The notes: generated by a model from the sequence alone, not told the origin. A DNA stretch of 64,000 nt from Erysipelothrix anatis (GCF_009828745.1 NZ_WTSX01000012.1:1-64000), one strand, 5' to 3'; counted from the first letter of the stretch, positions 8,877 to 19,823 are shown. Program-made: numbers and translations.

Positions 8877-9856
8877 TGGCACAACTAACTATGATTCAAG
8901 CCATTACAGAAGCGCTTGATATTGCCCTTGAACGCGATGAAAATACATTAATTTTTGGTGAAGACGTTGGGAAAAACGGTGGAGTTTTCCGTGCTACTGA
9001 CGGACTTCAAGAAAAACACGGTGAAGACCGCGTATTCGATACACCACTTGCTGAATCAGGAATTGGTGGATTAGCAATCGGATTGGCTTTAGAAAAATAC
9101 CGTCCAATCCCTGAAATTCAATTCTTCGGATTCGTATTCGAAGTAATGGACTCTGTTGTTGCTCAAATGGCACGTACTCGTTACCGTCTAGGAAACACAC
9201 GTCAAATGCCTATTACAATTCGTTCACCATTTGGTGGAGGAGTTCATACACCTGAGCTTCACTCAGATAACTTAGAAGGATTAATGCAACAAACACCAGG
9301 TATTAAAGTTGTTATTCCTTCAAACCCTTATGATGCAAAAGGTCTTCTTCTTGCAGCTATCGAAGACAACGATCCAGTTGTTTACTTAGAACACATGAAG
9401 TTATACCGTTCATTCCGTGATGAAGTTCCAGAAGGATACTACACAATTCCATTAGGAAAAGCTAACATCGTAACAGAAGGTACTGATGTAACAATCGTAA
9501 CTTACGGTTACATGGTTCGTGAAGCAATTAAAGCTGCAGAAGCATTAAAAGCTGACGGAATTAACGCAGAAGTTATCGACTTACGTACAGTATCTCCAAT
9601 TGATATTGAAACAATCGTTGCTTCAGTAACAAAAACAGGCCGTCTTGTTATGGTCCAAGAAGCACAACGCCAAGCAGGTGTTGGTGCAGTTGTTATGTCA
9701 GAAATTGCAGAACGTGCAATTCTTACACTAAGCGCACCTATCGGTCGTGTCGCTGCTCCGGATACAGTATTCCCATTCGGTATGGCAGAGAGCGATTGGT
9801 TACCAAACGCACAAGATATCATCAATAAAGTTCGCGAAACAGTAAACTTCGACTAA
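8876..9856 (+). CDS. pdhB: pyruvate dehydrogenase E1 component, beta subunit
   Basis: The partner of PdhA in the alpha2-beta2 E1 enzyme. Diagnostic segments are [31 protein letters not shown] and the C-terminal transketolase half (LRTVSPID, then VVMSEIAER). It is 326 aa, complete. GGAGGG sits in the end of pdhA, and the two genes overlap by one base, so the subunits are translationally coupled. Confidence 0.95.
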
Positions 9857-9874
9857 TAGAGGAGGCCAAATAAT

Positions 9875-11476
9875 ATGTCATTCAAATTTAAAATGCCTGA
9901 TGTTGGTGAAGGAATCGCAGAAGGTGAAATCGTACAATGGTTTGTTAAAGAGGGAGATACAATTTCAGAAGATCAACCTTTATTAGAAATCCAAAACGAT
10001 AAACTCGTTCAAGAAATTCCATCACCTGTTTCAGGAAAAATTACAAAAATTCTTGTAGAACCAGGAACCGTATCAACAGTCGGTGACGACCTTGTTGAAT
10101 TTGCAGTAGAAGGTGGCGCTCCAGCCGCTGAAGCACCAGCAGAAGCAGCAGCTCCAGTAGCCGCAGCACCTGCAGCAGCACCAGCTGCATCAGCAAGTTT
10201 TGTATTCAACATGCCAGATGTTGGAGAAGGAATTGCTGAAGGTGAAATCGTACAATGGTTTGTTAAAGAAGGAGATACTATCTCAGAAGATCAACCATTA
10301 CTTGAAATTCAAAATGATAAACTTGTTCAAGAAATTCCAGCTCCAGTATCTGGAACAATTACAAAAATTCATGTCACACCAGGAACCGTATCAACAGTCG
10401 GTGACGCTTTAGTTGAAATCTCAACAACAGGCGGCGTATCAACACCTGCAACTCAAACAGCAGCTCCAGTAGCCGCAGCTCCAGTAGCAGCACCGGCATC
10501 AAACGGAGTTCAACATGCTGGCAATACAATTGCTAACCGTGTTCTTGCAATGCCTTCAGTACGTTCATATGCACGTTCAAAAGGTGTTGATTTAACACAA
10601 GTTTCAGCATCCGGTAAACACGGACATATCCGTAAATCAGATGTTGATGCATTCTTAGCAGGTGGTGCACCAGTTGCAGCAGCAACAGAAACAGCATCAT
10701 TCGCACCAGAATCAATCAAAGAAGAAAAAGCAGCAGCTCCAGTAGCTAAAGCAGCAGTTGTAGCACCTAAAGGTGAAGTAACTCGTGAAGCAATGACACC
10801 AACACGTCGTGCAATCGCTAAAGCAATGGTTACAAGTAAAAAAGAAGCACCACACGTTACGATTTTTGACGAAGTGGATGTAACAGCACTCGTTAACCAC
10901 CGTAAGAAATTTAAAGATGTGGCAGCATCACAAGATGTAAAACTCACATTCTTACCTTACGTTGTGAAAGCTTTAGTTGCAGTTGTTCGTAAATACCCTG
11001 TTCTCAACAGCAGTGTTGATGACAAAACGAATGAAATTGTATACAAAAACTACTACAATATCGGATTTGCTGCCGATACACCGCATGGACTATACGTACC
11101 AAACGTGAAAAATGCAGATTCAAAAGGTATCTTTACTATTGCTAAAGAAATTACAGAACTTGCAGCAGCAGCAAACGACAACAAACTTGCAGGACCAGAT
11201 ATGCGAGATGGTACAATTACAATCTCTAATATTGGATCAGCACGTGGATTATGGTTTACACCAATTATCAACTTCCCAGAAGTTGCAATCTTAGGTATCG
11301 GCCGTATCGACAAGAAACCAGTCGTTCTTGAAGATGGAACACTTGGTGTTGGTAATGTACTAGCGTTATCATTAAGCTTTGACCACCGTATTATCGATGG
11401 TATGACAGCTCAAATGGCGATGAACGAAGTGAAACGCCTCTTAAGCAATCCAGAGCTTCTCTTAATGGAATCATAA
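9875..11476 (+). CDS. pdhC: dihydrolipoyl acetyltransferase (E2) with two lipoyl domains
   Basis: The core of the pyruvate dehydrogenase complex, which passes the acetyl group from E1 to CoA. Domains: lipoyl 1 (about 2-77) and lipoyl 2 (about 108-183), each with the lipoylated lysine in QNDKLVQE; Ala/Pro-rich linkers; the E3/E1-binding domain (about 222-262, [15 protein letters not shown]); and the catalytic domain (about 300-533) with FDHRIIDGM. The two lipoyl domains are nearly identical in protein but differ at many synonymous sites. AGAGGAGG precedes the ATG. Confidence 0.95.
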   Translation: MSFKFKMPDVGEGIAEGEIVQWFVKEGDTISEDQPLLEIQNDKLVQEIPSPVSGKITKILVEPGTVSTVGDDLVEFAVEGGAPAAEAPAEAAAPVAAAPAAAPAASASFVFNMPDVGEGIAEGEIVQWFVKEGDTISEDQPLLEIQNDKLVQEIPAPVSGTITKIHVTPGTVSTVGDALVEISTTGGVSTPATQTAAPVAAAPVAAPASNGVQHAGNTIANRVLAMPSVRSYARSKGVDLTQVSASGKHGHIRKSDVDAFLAGGAPVAAATETASFAPESIKEEKAAAPVAKAAVVAPKGEVTREAMTPTRRAIAKAMVTSKKEAPHVTIFDEVDVTALVNHRKKFKDVAASQDVKLTFLPYVVKALVAVVRKYPVLNSSVDDKTNEIVYKNYYNIGFAADTPHGLYVPNVKNADSKGIFTIAKEITELAAAANDNKLAGPDMRDGTITISNIGSARGLWFTPIINFPEVAILGIGRIDKKPVVLEDGTLGVGNVLALSLSFDHRIIDGMTAQMAMNEVKRLLSNPELLLMES

Positions 11477-11496
11477 TAGAAGGACGGACATAAAAT

Positions 11497-12903
11497 ATGG
11501 TAGTTGGAGATTTAGCATTAGAACTCGAAACAGTAGTTATCGGTTCAGGTCCTGGTGGATATGTTGCAGCTATTCGTGCAGCACAACTTGGACAAAAAGT
11601 AGCAATTATTGAAAAAGAATACATCGGCGGCGTTTGCTTAAACGTCGGATGTATTCCATCAAAAGCATTAATCAATGCAGGACACCGTTACCGCGAATCA
11701 TTAGATTCAAAAGCTTTCGGTATCTCAGCAGACAATGTAACAATTGATTTTGCAGCAACTCAAGAATGGAAAGATACTAAAGTTGTTAAACAACTTACAT
11801 CTGGAGTCGAAATGCTTCTCAAAAAGAACAAAGTAGAAATCATTCGTGGAACAGCATTCTTCAATGATACACACCAATTACGTGTTGTTAATGGAGATGA
11901 TGCACAATCATATACATTTAAAAATGCAATCATCGCAACGGGAAGTCGTCCTATTGAAATCAAAGGTTTCAAATATGGTAAACGAGTTCTTGATTCAACA
12001 GGCGGATTGAACTTAAAAGAAATTCCAAAACGCTTAGTTGTTATCGGTGGTGGTTACATCGGAAGTGAGTTAGCTGGTGTATATGCTAACTTAGGAACTG
12101 AGATCACAATCTTAGAAGGTGGTCCATCAATTCTTCCTCAATTCGACAAAGACATGATTAAACTTGTTGAAACTGAGTTTAAATCAAAAAATGTTAATAT
12201 CGTAACAAATGCAATGGCTAAAGAAGCAAAAGAGCTTGATGATGCAGTAGCAATTACATATGCAGTAGACGGAAAAGATGTAACAATCGAAGCTGATTAC
12301 GTATTAGTAACTGTTGGACGTCGTCCAAATACAGACGAATTAAGCTTGACAGTAGCTGGCGTTGAAGTTGGTGAGCGCGGATTAATCCCTGTTGACAATC
12401 AAGGCCGTACAAGCCAAAGCCATATCTTCGCAATCGGAGATGTCGTTCCTGGAGCAGCATTAGCTCATAAAGCTTCATACGAAGCAAAAGTTGCTGCTGA
12501 AGCAATCTCAGGACACCCATCAGCAGTTGACTACGTTGCAATTCCAGCAGTCTGCTTTACAGACCCAGAACTTGCAACAGTTGGTTTAACTGAAAAAGAA
12601 GCTAAAGAACAAGGACTTGTTGTTAAAGTTTCTAAATTCCCATTTGGAGCGAATGGTCGTGCACTTTCATTGAATGCAACTGAAGGTTTCGTTCGTTTGA
12701 TCTCAGACAAAGAAACAGGATTACTATTAGGTGGTCAAGTTGCAGGTGTTGGAGCATCAGATATCATCGCTGAAATTGGATTAGCTGTTGAAGCTCGTAT
12801 GAATGTTGAAGATTTATCATTAACAATTCATGCTCACCCTACATTGTCAGAGACAATCATGGATGCGTCAGAGTTATCATTAGGATTACCAATTCATATC
12901 TAA
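11497..12903 (+). CDS. lpdA: dihydrolipoyl dehydrogenase (E3)
   Basis: A FAD enzyme that reoxidises dihydrolipoyl groups of E2 with NAD. It shows the FAD-binding [10 protein letters not shown] near the N-terminus, the redox disulfide [13 protein letters not shown] (Cys about 48 and 53), the NAD-binding [11 protein letters not shown] and the C-terminal HAHPTLSE with the catalytic His-Glu pair. It is 468 aa, full length. Last gene of the pdh operon, followed by a strong terminator. Confidence 0.95.
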   Translation: MVVGDLALELETVVIGSGPGGYVAAIRAAQLGQKVAIIEKEYIGGVCLNVGCIPSKALINAGHRYRESLDSKAFGISADNVTIDFAATQEWKDTKVVKQLTSGVEMLLKKNKVEIIRGTAFFNDTHQLRVVNGDDAQSYTFKNAIIATGSRPIEIKGFKYGKRVLDSTGGLNLKEIPKRLVVIGGGYIGSELAGVYANLGTEITILEGGPSILPQFDKDMIKLVETEFKSKNVNIVTNAMAKEAKELDDAVAITYAVDGKDVTIEADYVLVTVGRRPNTDELSLTVAGVEVGERGLIPVDNQGRTSQSHIFAIGDVVPGAALAHKASYEAKVAAEAISGHPSAVDYVAIPAVCFTDPELATVGLTEKEAKEQGLVVKVSKFPFGANGRALSLNATEGFVRLISDKETGLLLGGQVAGVGASDIIAEIGLAVEARMNVEDLSLTIHAHPTLSETIMDASELSLGLPIHI

Positions 12904-12910
12904 TCAAAGG

Positions 12911-12938
12911 AACCCGCAAAATTTGCGGGTTTTTCTTT
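12911..12938 (+). terminator. terminator of the pdh operon
   Basis: A 9-bp stem (12911-12919 with 12923-12931) with a 3-nt loop and a T-rich tail. Confidence 0.88.
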
Positions 12939-12941
12939 ATT

Positions 12942-13110
12942 CTGAAACAATTTTCAGACGTTGCTTCATATTTTGCAATAATAGATGCAGAATTAAAATG
13001 TTTAATAGCGTTTCATAAGCTCATCTATTGCTTATATAAAGGCATGAAACGCAATCCAGACGCTATTTAACACTGAATGTAACTACAAATGAAACAATTT
13101 TCAGTAATTT
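12942..13110 (+). promoter_or_regulatory. complex upstream region of oppA: repeated palindromes and CodY-like site
   Basis: The 330-bp gap before oppA has no gene. It contains a 15-bp direct repeat, TGAAACAATTTTCAG, at 12943-12957 and 13090-13104, each copy an imperfect palindrome. Between the copies lie nested inverted repeats: GCGTTTCAT/ATGAAACGC (13008-13016 and 13044-13052), ATAAGC/GCTTAT (13015-13020 and 13030-13035) and AATAGCGT/ACGCTATT (13004-13011 and 13060-13067). Positions 13096-13110 match the CodY box AATTTTCWGAAAATT at 13 of 15 bases. All lie upstream of the promoter, so DNA-binding sites are more likely than a riboswitch for oppA. Confidence 0.45.
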
Positions 13111-13152
13111 ACAAAACTTTTTCAAATATTTGTGTAATCTATGAAAAATCAA

Positions 13153-13180
13153 TTGACAATTGTATGAAATGATATATAAT
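13153..13180 (+). promoter_or_regulatory. consensus sigma-A promoter of the opp operon
   Basis: TTGACA (13153-13158), a 16-nt spacer and TATAAT (13175-13180), both hexamers perfect. It lies 57 bp before the oppA start. Confidence 0.8.
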
Positions 13181-13236
13181 TACAAACATACAGTAAGTCA
13201 CGTAGGTATTTACTTGTAAATAAGGAGGAAGAAGTA

Positions 13237-15174
13237 ATGAAAAAGATATTTGCACTTTCATTAGCAGTTCTTTTGGTTCTCACAGGTTGTGGACAATCAA
13301 AAGGCGGTGGCTCAGCCGAACTGTCTAATAAATACTCATATGTATATTCAACTGACTTAAACATGTTGGACTATACAGTATCAATGAAAGCTACAGATGG
13401 AGACCACTTTGGTAACTTTGTAGATGGATTATATGAAAATGACCCTTATGGAAACTTTGTGCCAGCATTAGCTGAATCACACACAGTTTCAGATGATGGA
13501 CTCGTTTATACATATAAAATTCGCCAAGGCGTAAAATGGGTTACAAACACAGGGGATGAATATGCAGAAGTTAAAGCTCAAGACTGGGTAACTGGAATTG
13601 AACATGCAGTTGCAGAAAATTCACAATCTCTCCCAATCGTAATCGGAAGTATTAAAGGACTCGCAGAATACCGCGAAAACCCAGCTTTAGGTATCGAATC
13701 AGTCGGTATGAAAGCTCTTGATGATTACACACTTGAAGTTACATTGAACCAACCAGAAACATTCTGGCAATCAAAACTTGTTTACGGTATCTTATACCCA
13801 ATCAATGCTGAATTCTTGAAAAATCAAGGGGATGCATTTGGTGGAGCGGATCCATCAAGTATCCTTTATAACGGACCATATGTTCTTGTAAATAACACTG
13901 CAAAATCAGAAATTCGTTATGAAAAAAATAAAGCATACTGGGATGAAAAAAATGTCTTCTTAGATGAAATCAAACTTATCTATGATGATGGTAAAAAACC
14001 AGATGAATTCATCAACCGTATGGAAAAAGGTGAATTAACAACTGCACGTGTTTACCCTAACTCACCTGGATATGCACAAGTTAAAGAAAAATACGCTGAC
14101 AATATTATTACGTCAGATACAAACGGAACAACATTCTATGCTACATTCAATGTTAACCGTGCATCATACAACCACACAAGCAAAACAACAGATCAAGAAA
14201 AAGCGGATACACAAGCAGCGATTCAAAACCGTAGCTTCCGTCAAGCTATTGGTCATGCATTCGACCGTGGATCATACAATGCACAATCAGTTGGAGATGA
14301 TTTGAAGTCAGTTGCTTTACGTAACACTTTAATTCCACCTACATTTGTTACTGTTCCTGGTCATGACTATGGACAACTTGTAACAGCTGAAATGCAAGCA
14401 TTGGATGCTGAACTATACAAAGACTTCAAAATCGAAGATGGACATGACGCACTTTACAACCCAGAAGTTGCTAAAGGATTAATCGAAAAAGCAAAAGCTG
14501 AGTTACCAGGTGTAACATTCCCAATTCGTATTGATGTTCCAGTATTACAAACAAGCGAAATCCAAGTAAATATGGCTAAATCTTTAAAACAATCAGTTGA
14601 AACATCATTAGGTACAGAAAATGTACAAATTGACTTACAATTGCTTGATAAAGATCCATACTACAATGCTACATACTTTGCAGAGTCAGGTGCTCAATCA
14701 GACTTCGACCTCTCAACAGCATCAGGATGGGGTCCAGACTACCTAGATCCAATGACATACTTGAATATCTTTAACTCACGTAATGGTGATGTTCTTCAAG
14801 TTCTTGGATTAGATGGTTCAACAAACCCTAACGGAAACGCAAGCTCAGTTGACGCAATTAAAGCAGTCAGACTTGCTGAATTCGATGCATTACTTGATGC
14901 AGCAGCTGCAATCACAGATAGCCCAGAAGCACGTTTCAAAGAATTTGCTAAAGCAGAAGCTTGGTTAAATAATGAAATGTTATTCATTCCTATCTATGCA
15001 CAAGGTGGAACACCAAGTGTAACAACTACAGTTCCTTACTCACGTACATGGGGTTGGTCAGGTTTATCAACAAACCGATTCAAGTTCATGAAAGTACAAA
15101 AAGAACCTGTAACAGTTGCTCAACGCGATGAAGCGAAAAAAGCATGGGATGCAGAACGCACAAAACAAAACTAA
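13237..15174 (+). CDS. oppA: oligopeptide ABC transporter substrate-binding lipoprotein (OppA/AmiA)
   Basis: A surface lipoprotein that captures oligopeptides for the OppBCDF importer. The signal peptide ends in the lipobox LTGC (Cys18), followed by a Gly/Ser linker and a full SBP_bac_5 domain. The 645-aa length matches the streptococcal AmiA/AliA group, which fits the long OppB partner encoded next. AGGAGG precedes the ATG. It has a consensus promoter and an upstream region rich in palindromes. A hairpin after the gene probably reduces read-through to oppB, so the binding protein is made in excess. Confidence 0.93.
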   Translation: MKKIFALSLAVLLVLTGCGQSKGGGSAELSNKYSYVYSTDLNMLDYTVSMKATDGDHFGNFVDGLYENDPYGNFVPALAESHTVSDDGLVYTYKIRQGVKWVTNTGDEYAEVKAQDWVTGIEHAVAENSQSLPIVIGSIKGLAEYRENPALGIESVGMKALDDYTLEVTLNQPETFWQSKLVYGILYPINAEFLKNQGDAFGGADPSSILYNGPYVLVNNTAKSEIRYEKNKAYWDEKNVFLDEIKLIYDDGKKPDEFINRMEKGELTTARVYPNSPGYAQVKEKYADNIITSDTNGTTFYATFNVNRASYNHTSKTTDQEKADTQAAIQNRSFRQAIGHAFDRGSYNAQSVGDDLKSVALRNTLIPPTFVTVPGHDYGQLVTAEMQALDAELYKDFKIEDGHDALYNPEVAKGLIEKAKAELPGVTFPIRIDVPVLQTSEIQVNMAKSLKQSVETSLGTENVQIDLQLLDKDPYYNATYFAESGAQSDFDLSTASGWGPDYLDPMTYLNIFNSRNGDVLQVLGLDGSTNPNGNASSVDAIKAVRLAEFDALLDAAAAITDSPEARFKEFAKAEAWLNNEMLFIPIYAQGGTPSVTTTVPYSRTWGWSGLSTNRFKFMKVQKEPVTVAQRDEAKKAWDAERTKQN

Positions 15175-15206
15175 TAAATATTAAATACATTTAAACAGCC
15201 GTAAGG

Positions 15207-15234
15207 TGAGGGTTAATAATTTAACCCTCATTTT
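15207..15234 (+). terminator. partial terminator between oppA and oppB
   Basis: A perfect 10-bp stem (15207-15216 with 15221-15230), a 4-nt loop and only four T residues. It is a typical attenuating hairpin after a binding-protein gene; the downstream genes have no other visible strong promoter. Confidence 0.65.
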
Positions 15235-15256
15235 GTGGCGCTAAGGAGGTAAAGCA

Positions 15257-16750
15257 ATGAAAAAATATGTATTGCAACGTATTCTGCGTTCAATTCTTTC
15301 GATTCTTATCGTAACAACAATTGCTTTCGTTCTTGTATACTCATTGGTTCCACGTCAAGATATTTTTGTCTCAGATCCTACCTATACAAAATTGAAAGCA
15401 CAACCAGATGAACTTTTAGACTATGAAAATGTCACATACCAAAGTAACGGTTATTTGGATTACTATAATCCTTCACAACTTTGTACAGCTGCTACATCAA
15501 CAGATGCAGAGTACACAGACTGTGTTGATGGAAATGGTAAACAATATATCGATGCTTGGGCACAAGCGAATTCCAAATGGGTAGTTAACACTATGCCTAT
15601 GTCAGGAAAACCTTATGCAACACGAGAAATACCTACACTCGAAAAAGTTGTCCGTTTTTACGGATCATTCTTACAAATTGACCATCCATGGAGAGTTCAG
15701 GATGCGTCAAATCCTGATTTATCCCGTGGATTAGGGCTATCAATGAATGAGAATGTTGGATTAGCTGTCACTTGTGATGGCTGTGAAAGCAAAAATCAAC
15801 TTTATATAAATGGTACATTCCCATTTATTCATCAAAACTTTATTAAAATCAATCTAGGAAAAGCATATCCAACTTACAAGGGACAAGATGTAACACAGGT
15901 AATTGGTGGATCACAAGGATCACCAGTATCACGCCAAGTTACTTTTGAAACTGGAAAAACAGGGAATTCCGCACTTGACTTTGGAACATGTAAGTACCGT
16001 CCATCCGATCGCCTAGACCGACTCGATAAAGAAAACTTTAATGATAACTATACAGACTGTCTTTCAGTAAATGATGCACCTTCAATGTTGAGTATGTCAT
16101 TTATTACAGGAGTAATGTCGGTTATTCTAGCTTATGCAATAGCAGTTCCTGCTGGAGTTGTTATGGCACGTAAAAAAGGAATGTTTGTGGACCGTTTTGG
16201 TGTTGCAATCATTACTGTTTTAATCTCGGTTCCAAGTTTAGCTTCAGTTTACTTCTTCCGTATGATTGGATCATCATTCTTTGGAATGCCTGAGAACTTC
16301 CCAACATTGGGACCTTCAAATCCGCTGTCTTACGTAATGCCTACGATTATTCTTGCACTTCTTTCAGTTTCTGGAATTATGATGTGGATTCGTCGTTATA
16401 TGATTGACCAACAATCCGCAGACTATGTTAAATTTGCGAAAGCAAAAGGTCTTTCAGATAAAGAAATTTCTAAAAATCATATTTTCAAAAATGCAATTAT
16501 TCCAATTACAGCAGGTATTCCAGCATCTGTGATCGGTGCGATTGCAGGGGCAACAATTACTGAGCAAGTATTTGCTATGCCTGGAATGGGTAAAATGTTA
16601 CCGGATGCGATATTGCAACATAATAATGCAATCGTTATTGGACTAGTATTCATCTTTACAACAATGTCAATTATTTCAGTACTCCTTGGGGATATTCTGT
16701 TAACAAAAGTTGACCCACGAATCAAACTTGATACAAAGGGAGGAAAATAG
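15257..16750 (+). CDS. oppB: oligopeptide ABC transporter permease (OppB/AmiC)
   Basis: A membrane permease of the Opp/Dpp family. A first span near residues 11-30 is followed by an extracytoplasmic region of about 230 residues containing several cysteines, then five spans with the EAA-type loop in the second half. At 497 aa it is much longer than Bacillus OppB (about 310) but the same size as streptococcal AmiC, so the insert is a known variant of the family and not a fusion accident. TAAGGAGG precedes the ATG. Confidence 0.9.
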   Translation: MKKYVLQRILRSILSILIVTTIAFVLVYSLVPRQDIFVSDPTYTKLKAQPDELLDYENVTYQSNGYLDYYNPSQLCTAATSTDAEYTDCVDGNGKQYIDAWAQANSKWVVNTMPMSGKPYATREIPTLEKVVRFYGSFLQIDHPWRVQDASNPDLSRGLGLSMNENVGLAVTCDGCESKNQLYINGTFPFIHQNFIKINLGKAYPTYKGQDVTQVIGGSQGSPVSRQVTFETGKTGNSALDFGTCKYRPSDRLDRLDKENFNDNYTDCLSVNDAPSMLSMSFITGVMSVILAYAIAVPAGVVMARKKGMFVDRFGVAIITVLISVPSLASVYFFRMIGSSFFGMPENFPTLGPSNPLSYVMPTIILALLSVSGIMMWIRRYMIDQQSADYVKFAKAKGLSDKEISKNHIFKNAIIPITAGIPASVIGAIAGATITEQVFAMPGMGKMLPDAILQHNNAIVIGLVFIFTTMSIISVLLGDILLTKVDPRIKLDTKGGK

Positions 16751-16751
16751 C

Positions 16752-17678
16752 ATGCAAAAAACAGCAGACGAAAGATTTCAGTTCGTAAAACTTGATGCTC
16801 TAGCGTCAGAACGTATTGATGCACCACGCTACTCCTATTGGAACTCTGTTTGGCGTAAATTTATTAGTAATAAAGTAGCTGTTACGATGCTTGTCGTATT
16901 GGCATTAACATTACTTATGTCATTTATTCAACCGATGTTCTCAGGATATGACTTCATGGATACATCAAACATTAATGATATTGGTGCTCGTTACCAATGG
17001 CCATCATTCCAATACTGGTTTGGTACCGATGGAAATGGTCACTCACTCTTCGATGCCGTATGGGCGGGGGCTAAGACGTCTCTTTCAATCGGGTTGCTTG
17101 CAACGCTCTTTACATTTGTTGTAGGTATTACTGTTGGAGCTGTGTGGGGTTATTCAAAACATTTAGATCGAATTATGATCGAAGTATATAACGTTGTAAG
17201 TAACGTTCCATACATCTTAATTGTTATCGTTATTTCATATGCAATGGGATCGGGCTTCTGGAATCTTCTATTTGCGATGTGTATCACCAGTTGGGTTGGT
17301 ACGGCATATAGCATTCGGATTCAAGTTATGATCATGCGTGATCGTGAATATAACCTTGCGTCACAAACATTAGGAACACCGCTTCCACGTGTTATTCAAA
17401 AGAACATTTTGCCTTACTTAATTTCAGTTATCGTAACGCAAATGTCTCGTTCTCTTCCAGCTTTCATCTCTAGTGAAGTTTTCCTTTCCTATATTGGTGT
17501 TGGACTTGGAGCGAATATTCCATCACTTGGTCGTATTATTTCAACGTATACATCAAGTATGACAACTCATCCATATCTGTTCTGGATTCCTGTAGGAGTT
17601 TTAGCGCTTGTATCTGTCTCACTCTATATCGTTGGACAAACACTTGCTGATGCCTCAGATCCAAGAACACACATGTAA
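16752..17678 (+). CDS. oppC: oligopeptide ABC transporter permease (OppC/AmiD)
   Basis: The second permease of the oligopeptide importer, 308 aa, the AmiD size. A cytoplasmic N-terminus leads to six hydrophobic segments, with the family loop around ASQTLGTPLPRVIQKNILP. The start at 16752 is chosen because GGGAGG is well placed and the gene begins one base after the oppB stop. An in-frame ATG at 16710 would overlap oppB and lacks a site. Confidence 0.92.
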   Translation: MQKTADERFQFVKLDALASERIDAPRYSYWNSVWRKFISNKVAVTMLVVLALTLLMSFIQPMFSGYDFMDTSNINDIGARYQWPSFQYWFGTDGNGHSLFDAVWAGAKTSLSIGLLATLFTFVVGITVGAVWGYSKHLDRIMIEVYNVVSNVPYILIVIVISYAMGSGFWNLLFAMCITSWVGTAYSIRIQVMIMRDREYNLASQTLGTPLPRVIQKNILPYLISVIVTQMSRSLPAFISSEVFLSYIGVGLGANIPSLGRIISTYTSSMTTHPYLFWIPVGVLALVSVSLYIVGQTLADASDPRTHM

Positions 17679-17689
17679 GGCGGTGCATT

Positions 17690-18778
17690 ATGAATAAAAC
17701 TATATTAAAAGTAGAAGATATCGTCGTAAAGTTTAAGGTTCGTGATCGCGAGTTAACAGCGATCCGTAATCTTTCGCTTGATATTCTAGAAAATGAAACA
17801 CTTGCAATTGTAGGTGAATCAGGATCAGGTAAATCGGTTCTTACGAAAACATTTACTGGGATGTTAGAATCTAATGGATATATCTCATCTGGTAAAATTA
17901 GCTATAACGACATTGTTTTAACAGATATTAAAACAGACAAAGAATGGGAATCCATTCGTGGTGCAAAAATTGCAACGGTCTTTCAGGATCCAATGACATC
18001 ATTGAACCCAATTCGTACTATTGGTTCGCAAATTACGGAAGTAATTATCAAGCATCAAGGTATGTCAAAAGTGGAAGCTAAAGCTGAAGCTATCAGTTTG
18101 ATGAAGCGTACAGGAATTCCGATGGCTGAGAAACGTTTTGATGATTATCCTTTCCAATACTCAGGAGGGATGCGTCAACGTATCGTTATTGCCATTGCAT
18201 TGGCGTGTCGTCCAAATATTTTAATTTGTGATGAACCAACTACAGCATTGGATGTTACCATTCAAGCTCAAATTCTTGAATTAATCAAAGACTTACAAAA
18301 AGACTATGGATTTACAACAATTTATATTACGCATGATTTAGGTGTTGTTGCATCGGTTGCAGATAAAGTAGCTGTTATGTACTCAGGCCAAATTGTAGAG
18401 TATGGCAAGGTAGAGGAAATCTTCTATGAAAGCCGCCATCCTTACACATGGTCATTACTATCATCATTACCTCAATTAGGCGTTAAAGGTGAAAAACTCT
18501 TCTCGATTACAGGAACACCACCATCACTTTATAATGAAGTTGTGGGGGATGCTTTTGCACCGCGTAATCCATTTGCGATGCAAATAGATTTTGAAGAAGA
18601 ACCACCACGTTTCCAACTTTCAGAAACTCATTTTGCGCGAACATGGTTGTGTGATGAACGTGCTCCAAAAATTGAGAAACCAGAAGTTATTCGTGACTTA
18701 CACAGTAAAATTCTGAAAATTGAAAGCATGAATAAATCAAAACATATGCACACTGAGGAGGAATCAACAAATGTCTAA
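17690..18778 (+). CDS. oppD: oligopeptide ABC transporter ATPase (OppD/AmiE)
   Basis: One of two ATPases powering the importer. Walker A GESGSGKS (about residue 44), signature YSGGMRQR, Walker [13 protein letters not shown] and a switch His in ITHDLG are intact. The C-terminal oligo/dipeptide extension (ITGTPPSL and beyond) is present, as expected for OppD. It overlaps oppF by 8 bases. Confidence 0.94.
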   Translation: MNKTILKVEDIVVKFKVRDRELTAIRNLSLDILENETLAIVGESGSGKSVLTKTFTGMLESNGYISSGKISYNDIVLTDIKTDKEWESIRGAKIATVFQDPMTSLNPIRTIGSQITEVIIKHQGMSKVEAKAEAISLMKRTGIPMAEKRFDDYPFQYSGGMRQRIVIAIALACRPNILICDEPTTALDVTIQAQILELIKDLQKDYGFTTIYITHDLGVVASVADKVAVMYSGQIVEYGKVEEIFYESRHPYTWSLLSSLPQLGVKGEKLFSITGTPPSLYNEVVGDAFAPRNPFAMQIDFEEEPPRFQLSETHFARTWLCDERAPKIEKPEVIRDLHSKILKIESMNKSKHMHTEEESTNV

Positions 18779-19712
18779 AGATAAAGATGTTATTGTATCG
18801 ATTAAGGACCTTGTTGTTCAATTCGGTAGTGGTAAAAATGTATTTACCGCTGTAAATAAAGTTAGCTTTGATATTTATCGTGGCGAAACGTTTGCGCTTG
18901 TAGGTGAATCAGGATCCGGTAAAACGACTATTGGTCGTACAATCGTCGGAATTAACGAAATTGCTGATGGAGAAATTCAATTTGAAGATCTTCAAATTAA
19001 GCGTAAAATGGCGAAGAAAGATCGTGAGAACATTATTAAAAATGTTCAAATGATTTTCCAAGATCCAGCTGCATCATTAAATGAACGTGCTACTGTAGAC
19101 TATATTGTTTCTGAAGGACTTCATAACTTTAAACTCTATAAAAATGAAGAAGACCGTATTGAAAAAGTTGAAAACATTATTCAACGCGTTGGTTTACTTC
19201 CAGAACACTTGACACGTTATCCGCATGAATTCTCAGGTGGGCAACGTCAACGTATTGGGATCGCTCGTGCGCTTGTCATGGAACCCAAGTTTGTTATTGC
19301 TGATGAACCGATTTCAGCACTTGATGTATCAATTCGCGCGCAGGTTCTAAACCTTTTGAAAGAACTTCAAGAAGATAAATCGCTCACATACCTATTTGTT
19401 GCGCATGATTTATCTGTTGTTCGTTTCATTGCGGATCGTATTGCAGTTATCCATCATGGGGTTATTGTTGAGTTAACAGAGACAGAAGAATTGTTCCGTA
19501 ACCCAATTCACCCATATACAAAATCATTGCTTTCTGCGGTTCCGGTTCCGGATCCACAAGTTGAACGCAATAAAAAACTTATCATCTATAAAGAAGATAT
19601 GCACGATTATGAAACGTCAAAACCTTCTTTCGTAGAAATTCGACCTGGACATTTTGTTTGGGCAAATGAAGAAGAAGTTGCTGCTTACCGAGCAGAACTT
19701 GCAACGCAATAA
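18771..19712 (+). CDS. oppF: oligopeptide ABC transporter ATPase (OppF/AmiF)
   Basis: The partner ATPase of OppD. Walker [10 protein letters not shown], signature FSGGQRQR, Walker [13 protein letters not shown] and switch VAHDLS are intact. At 313 aa it matches AmiF. GAGGAGG at the end of oppD serves its start, so the pair is translationally coupled. Last gene of the operon, followed by a terminator. Confidence 0.94.
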   Translation: MSKDKDVIVSIKDLVVQFGSGKNVFTAVNKVSFDIYRGETFALVGESGSGKTTIGRTIVGINEIADGEIQFEDLQIKRKMAKKDRENIIKNVQMIFQDPAASLNERATVDYIVSEGLHNFKLYKNEEDRIEKVENIIQRVGLLPEHLTRYPHEFSGGQRQRIGIARALVMEPKFVIADEPISALDVSIRAQVLNLLKELQEDKSLTYLFVAHDLSVVRFIADRIAVIHHGVIVELTETEELFRNPIHPYTKSLLSAVPVPDPQVERNKKLIIYKEDMHDYETSKPSFVEIRPGHFVWANEEEVAAYRAELATQ

Positions 19713-19715
19713 TCA

Positions 19716-19745
19716 AAAAAGCGTCCATGCGACGCTTTTTCTTTA
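19716..19745 (+). terminator. terminator of the opp operon
   Basis: A 10-bp stem (19716-19725 with 19731-19740), a 5-nt loop and a T-rich tail. Confidence 0.88.
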
Positions 19746-19761
19746 TCTAGAGCATTATAGG

Positions 19762-19810
19762 TTGCAACAGAAAGTGACTATGCTATAATTAGTTAGTCGA
19801 CTAACTAATT
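19762..19810 (+). promoter_or_regulatory. MarR promoter with overlapping 24-bp palindromic operator
   Basis: TTGCAA (19762-19767), a 16-nt spacer and the extended -10 TGCTATAAT (19781-19789). A perfect 24-bp palindrome with arms AATTAGTTAGTC and its complement occupies 19787-19810, overlapping the end of the -10 and the start point. This is the position expected for an autorepressor, so it is the likely binding site of the MarR protein encoded next. Confidence 0.75.
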
Positions 19811-19823
19811 AAGGAGAGATAGT

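Noticed and set aside
10510-10947. 145-codon open frame on the minus strand inside pdhC
   Set aside because: It lies opposite a certain gene. Its Ala/Thr/Ser-rich translation mirrors the Ala/Pro linkers and codon bias of pdhC, and it has no ribosome site.
15257-16750. OppB taken as a novel fusion because of its large extracellular insert
   Set aside because: The length of about 497 aa is the normal size of streptococcal AmiC, so the insert is a known family variant.
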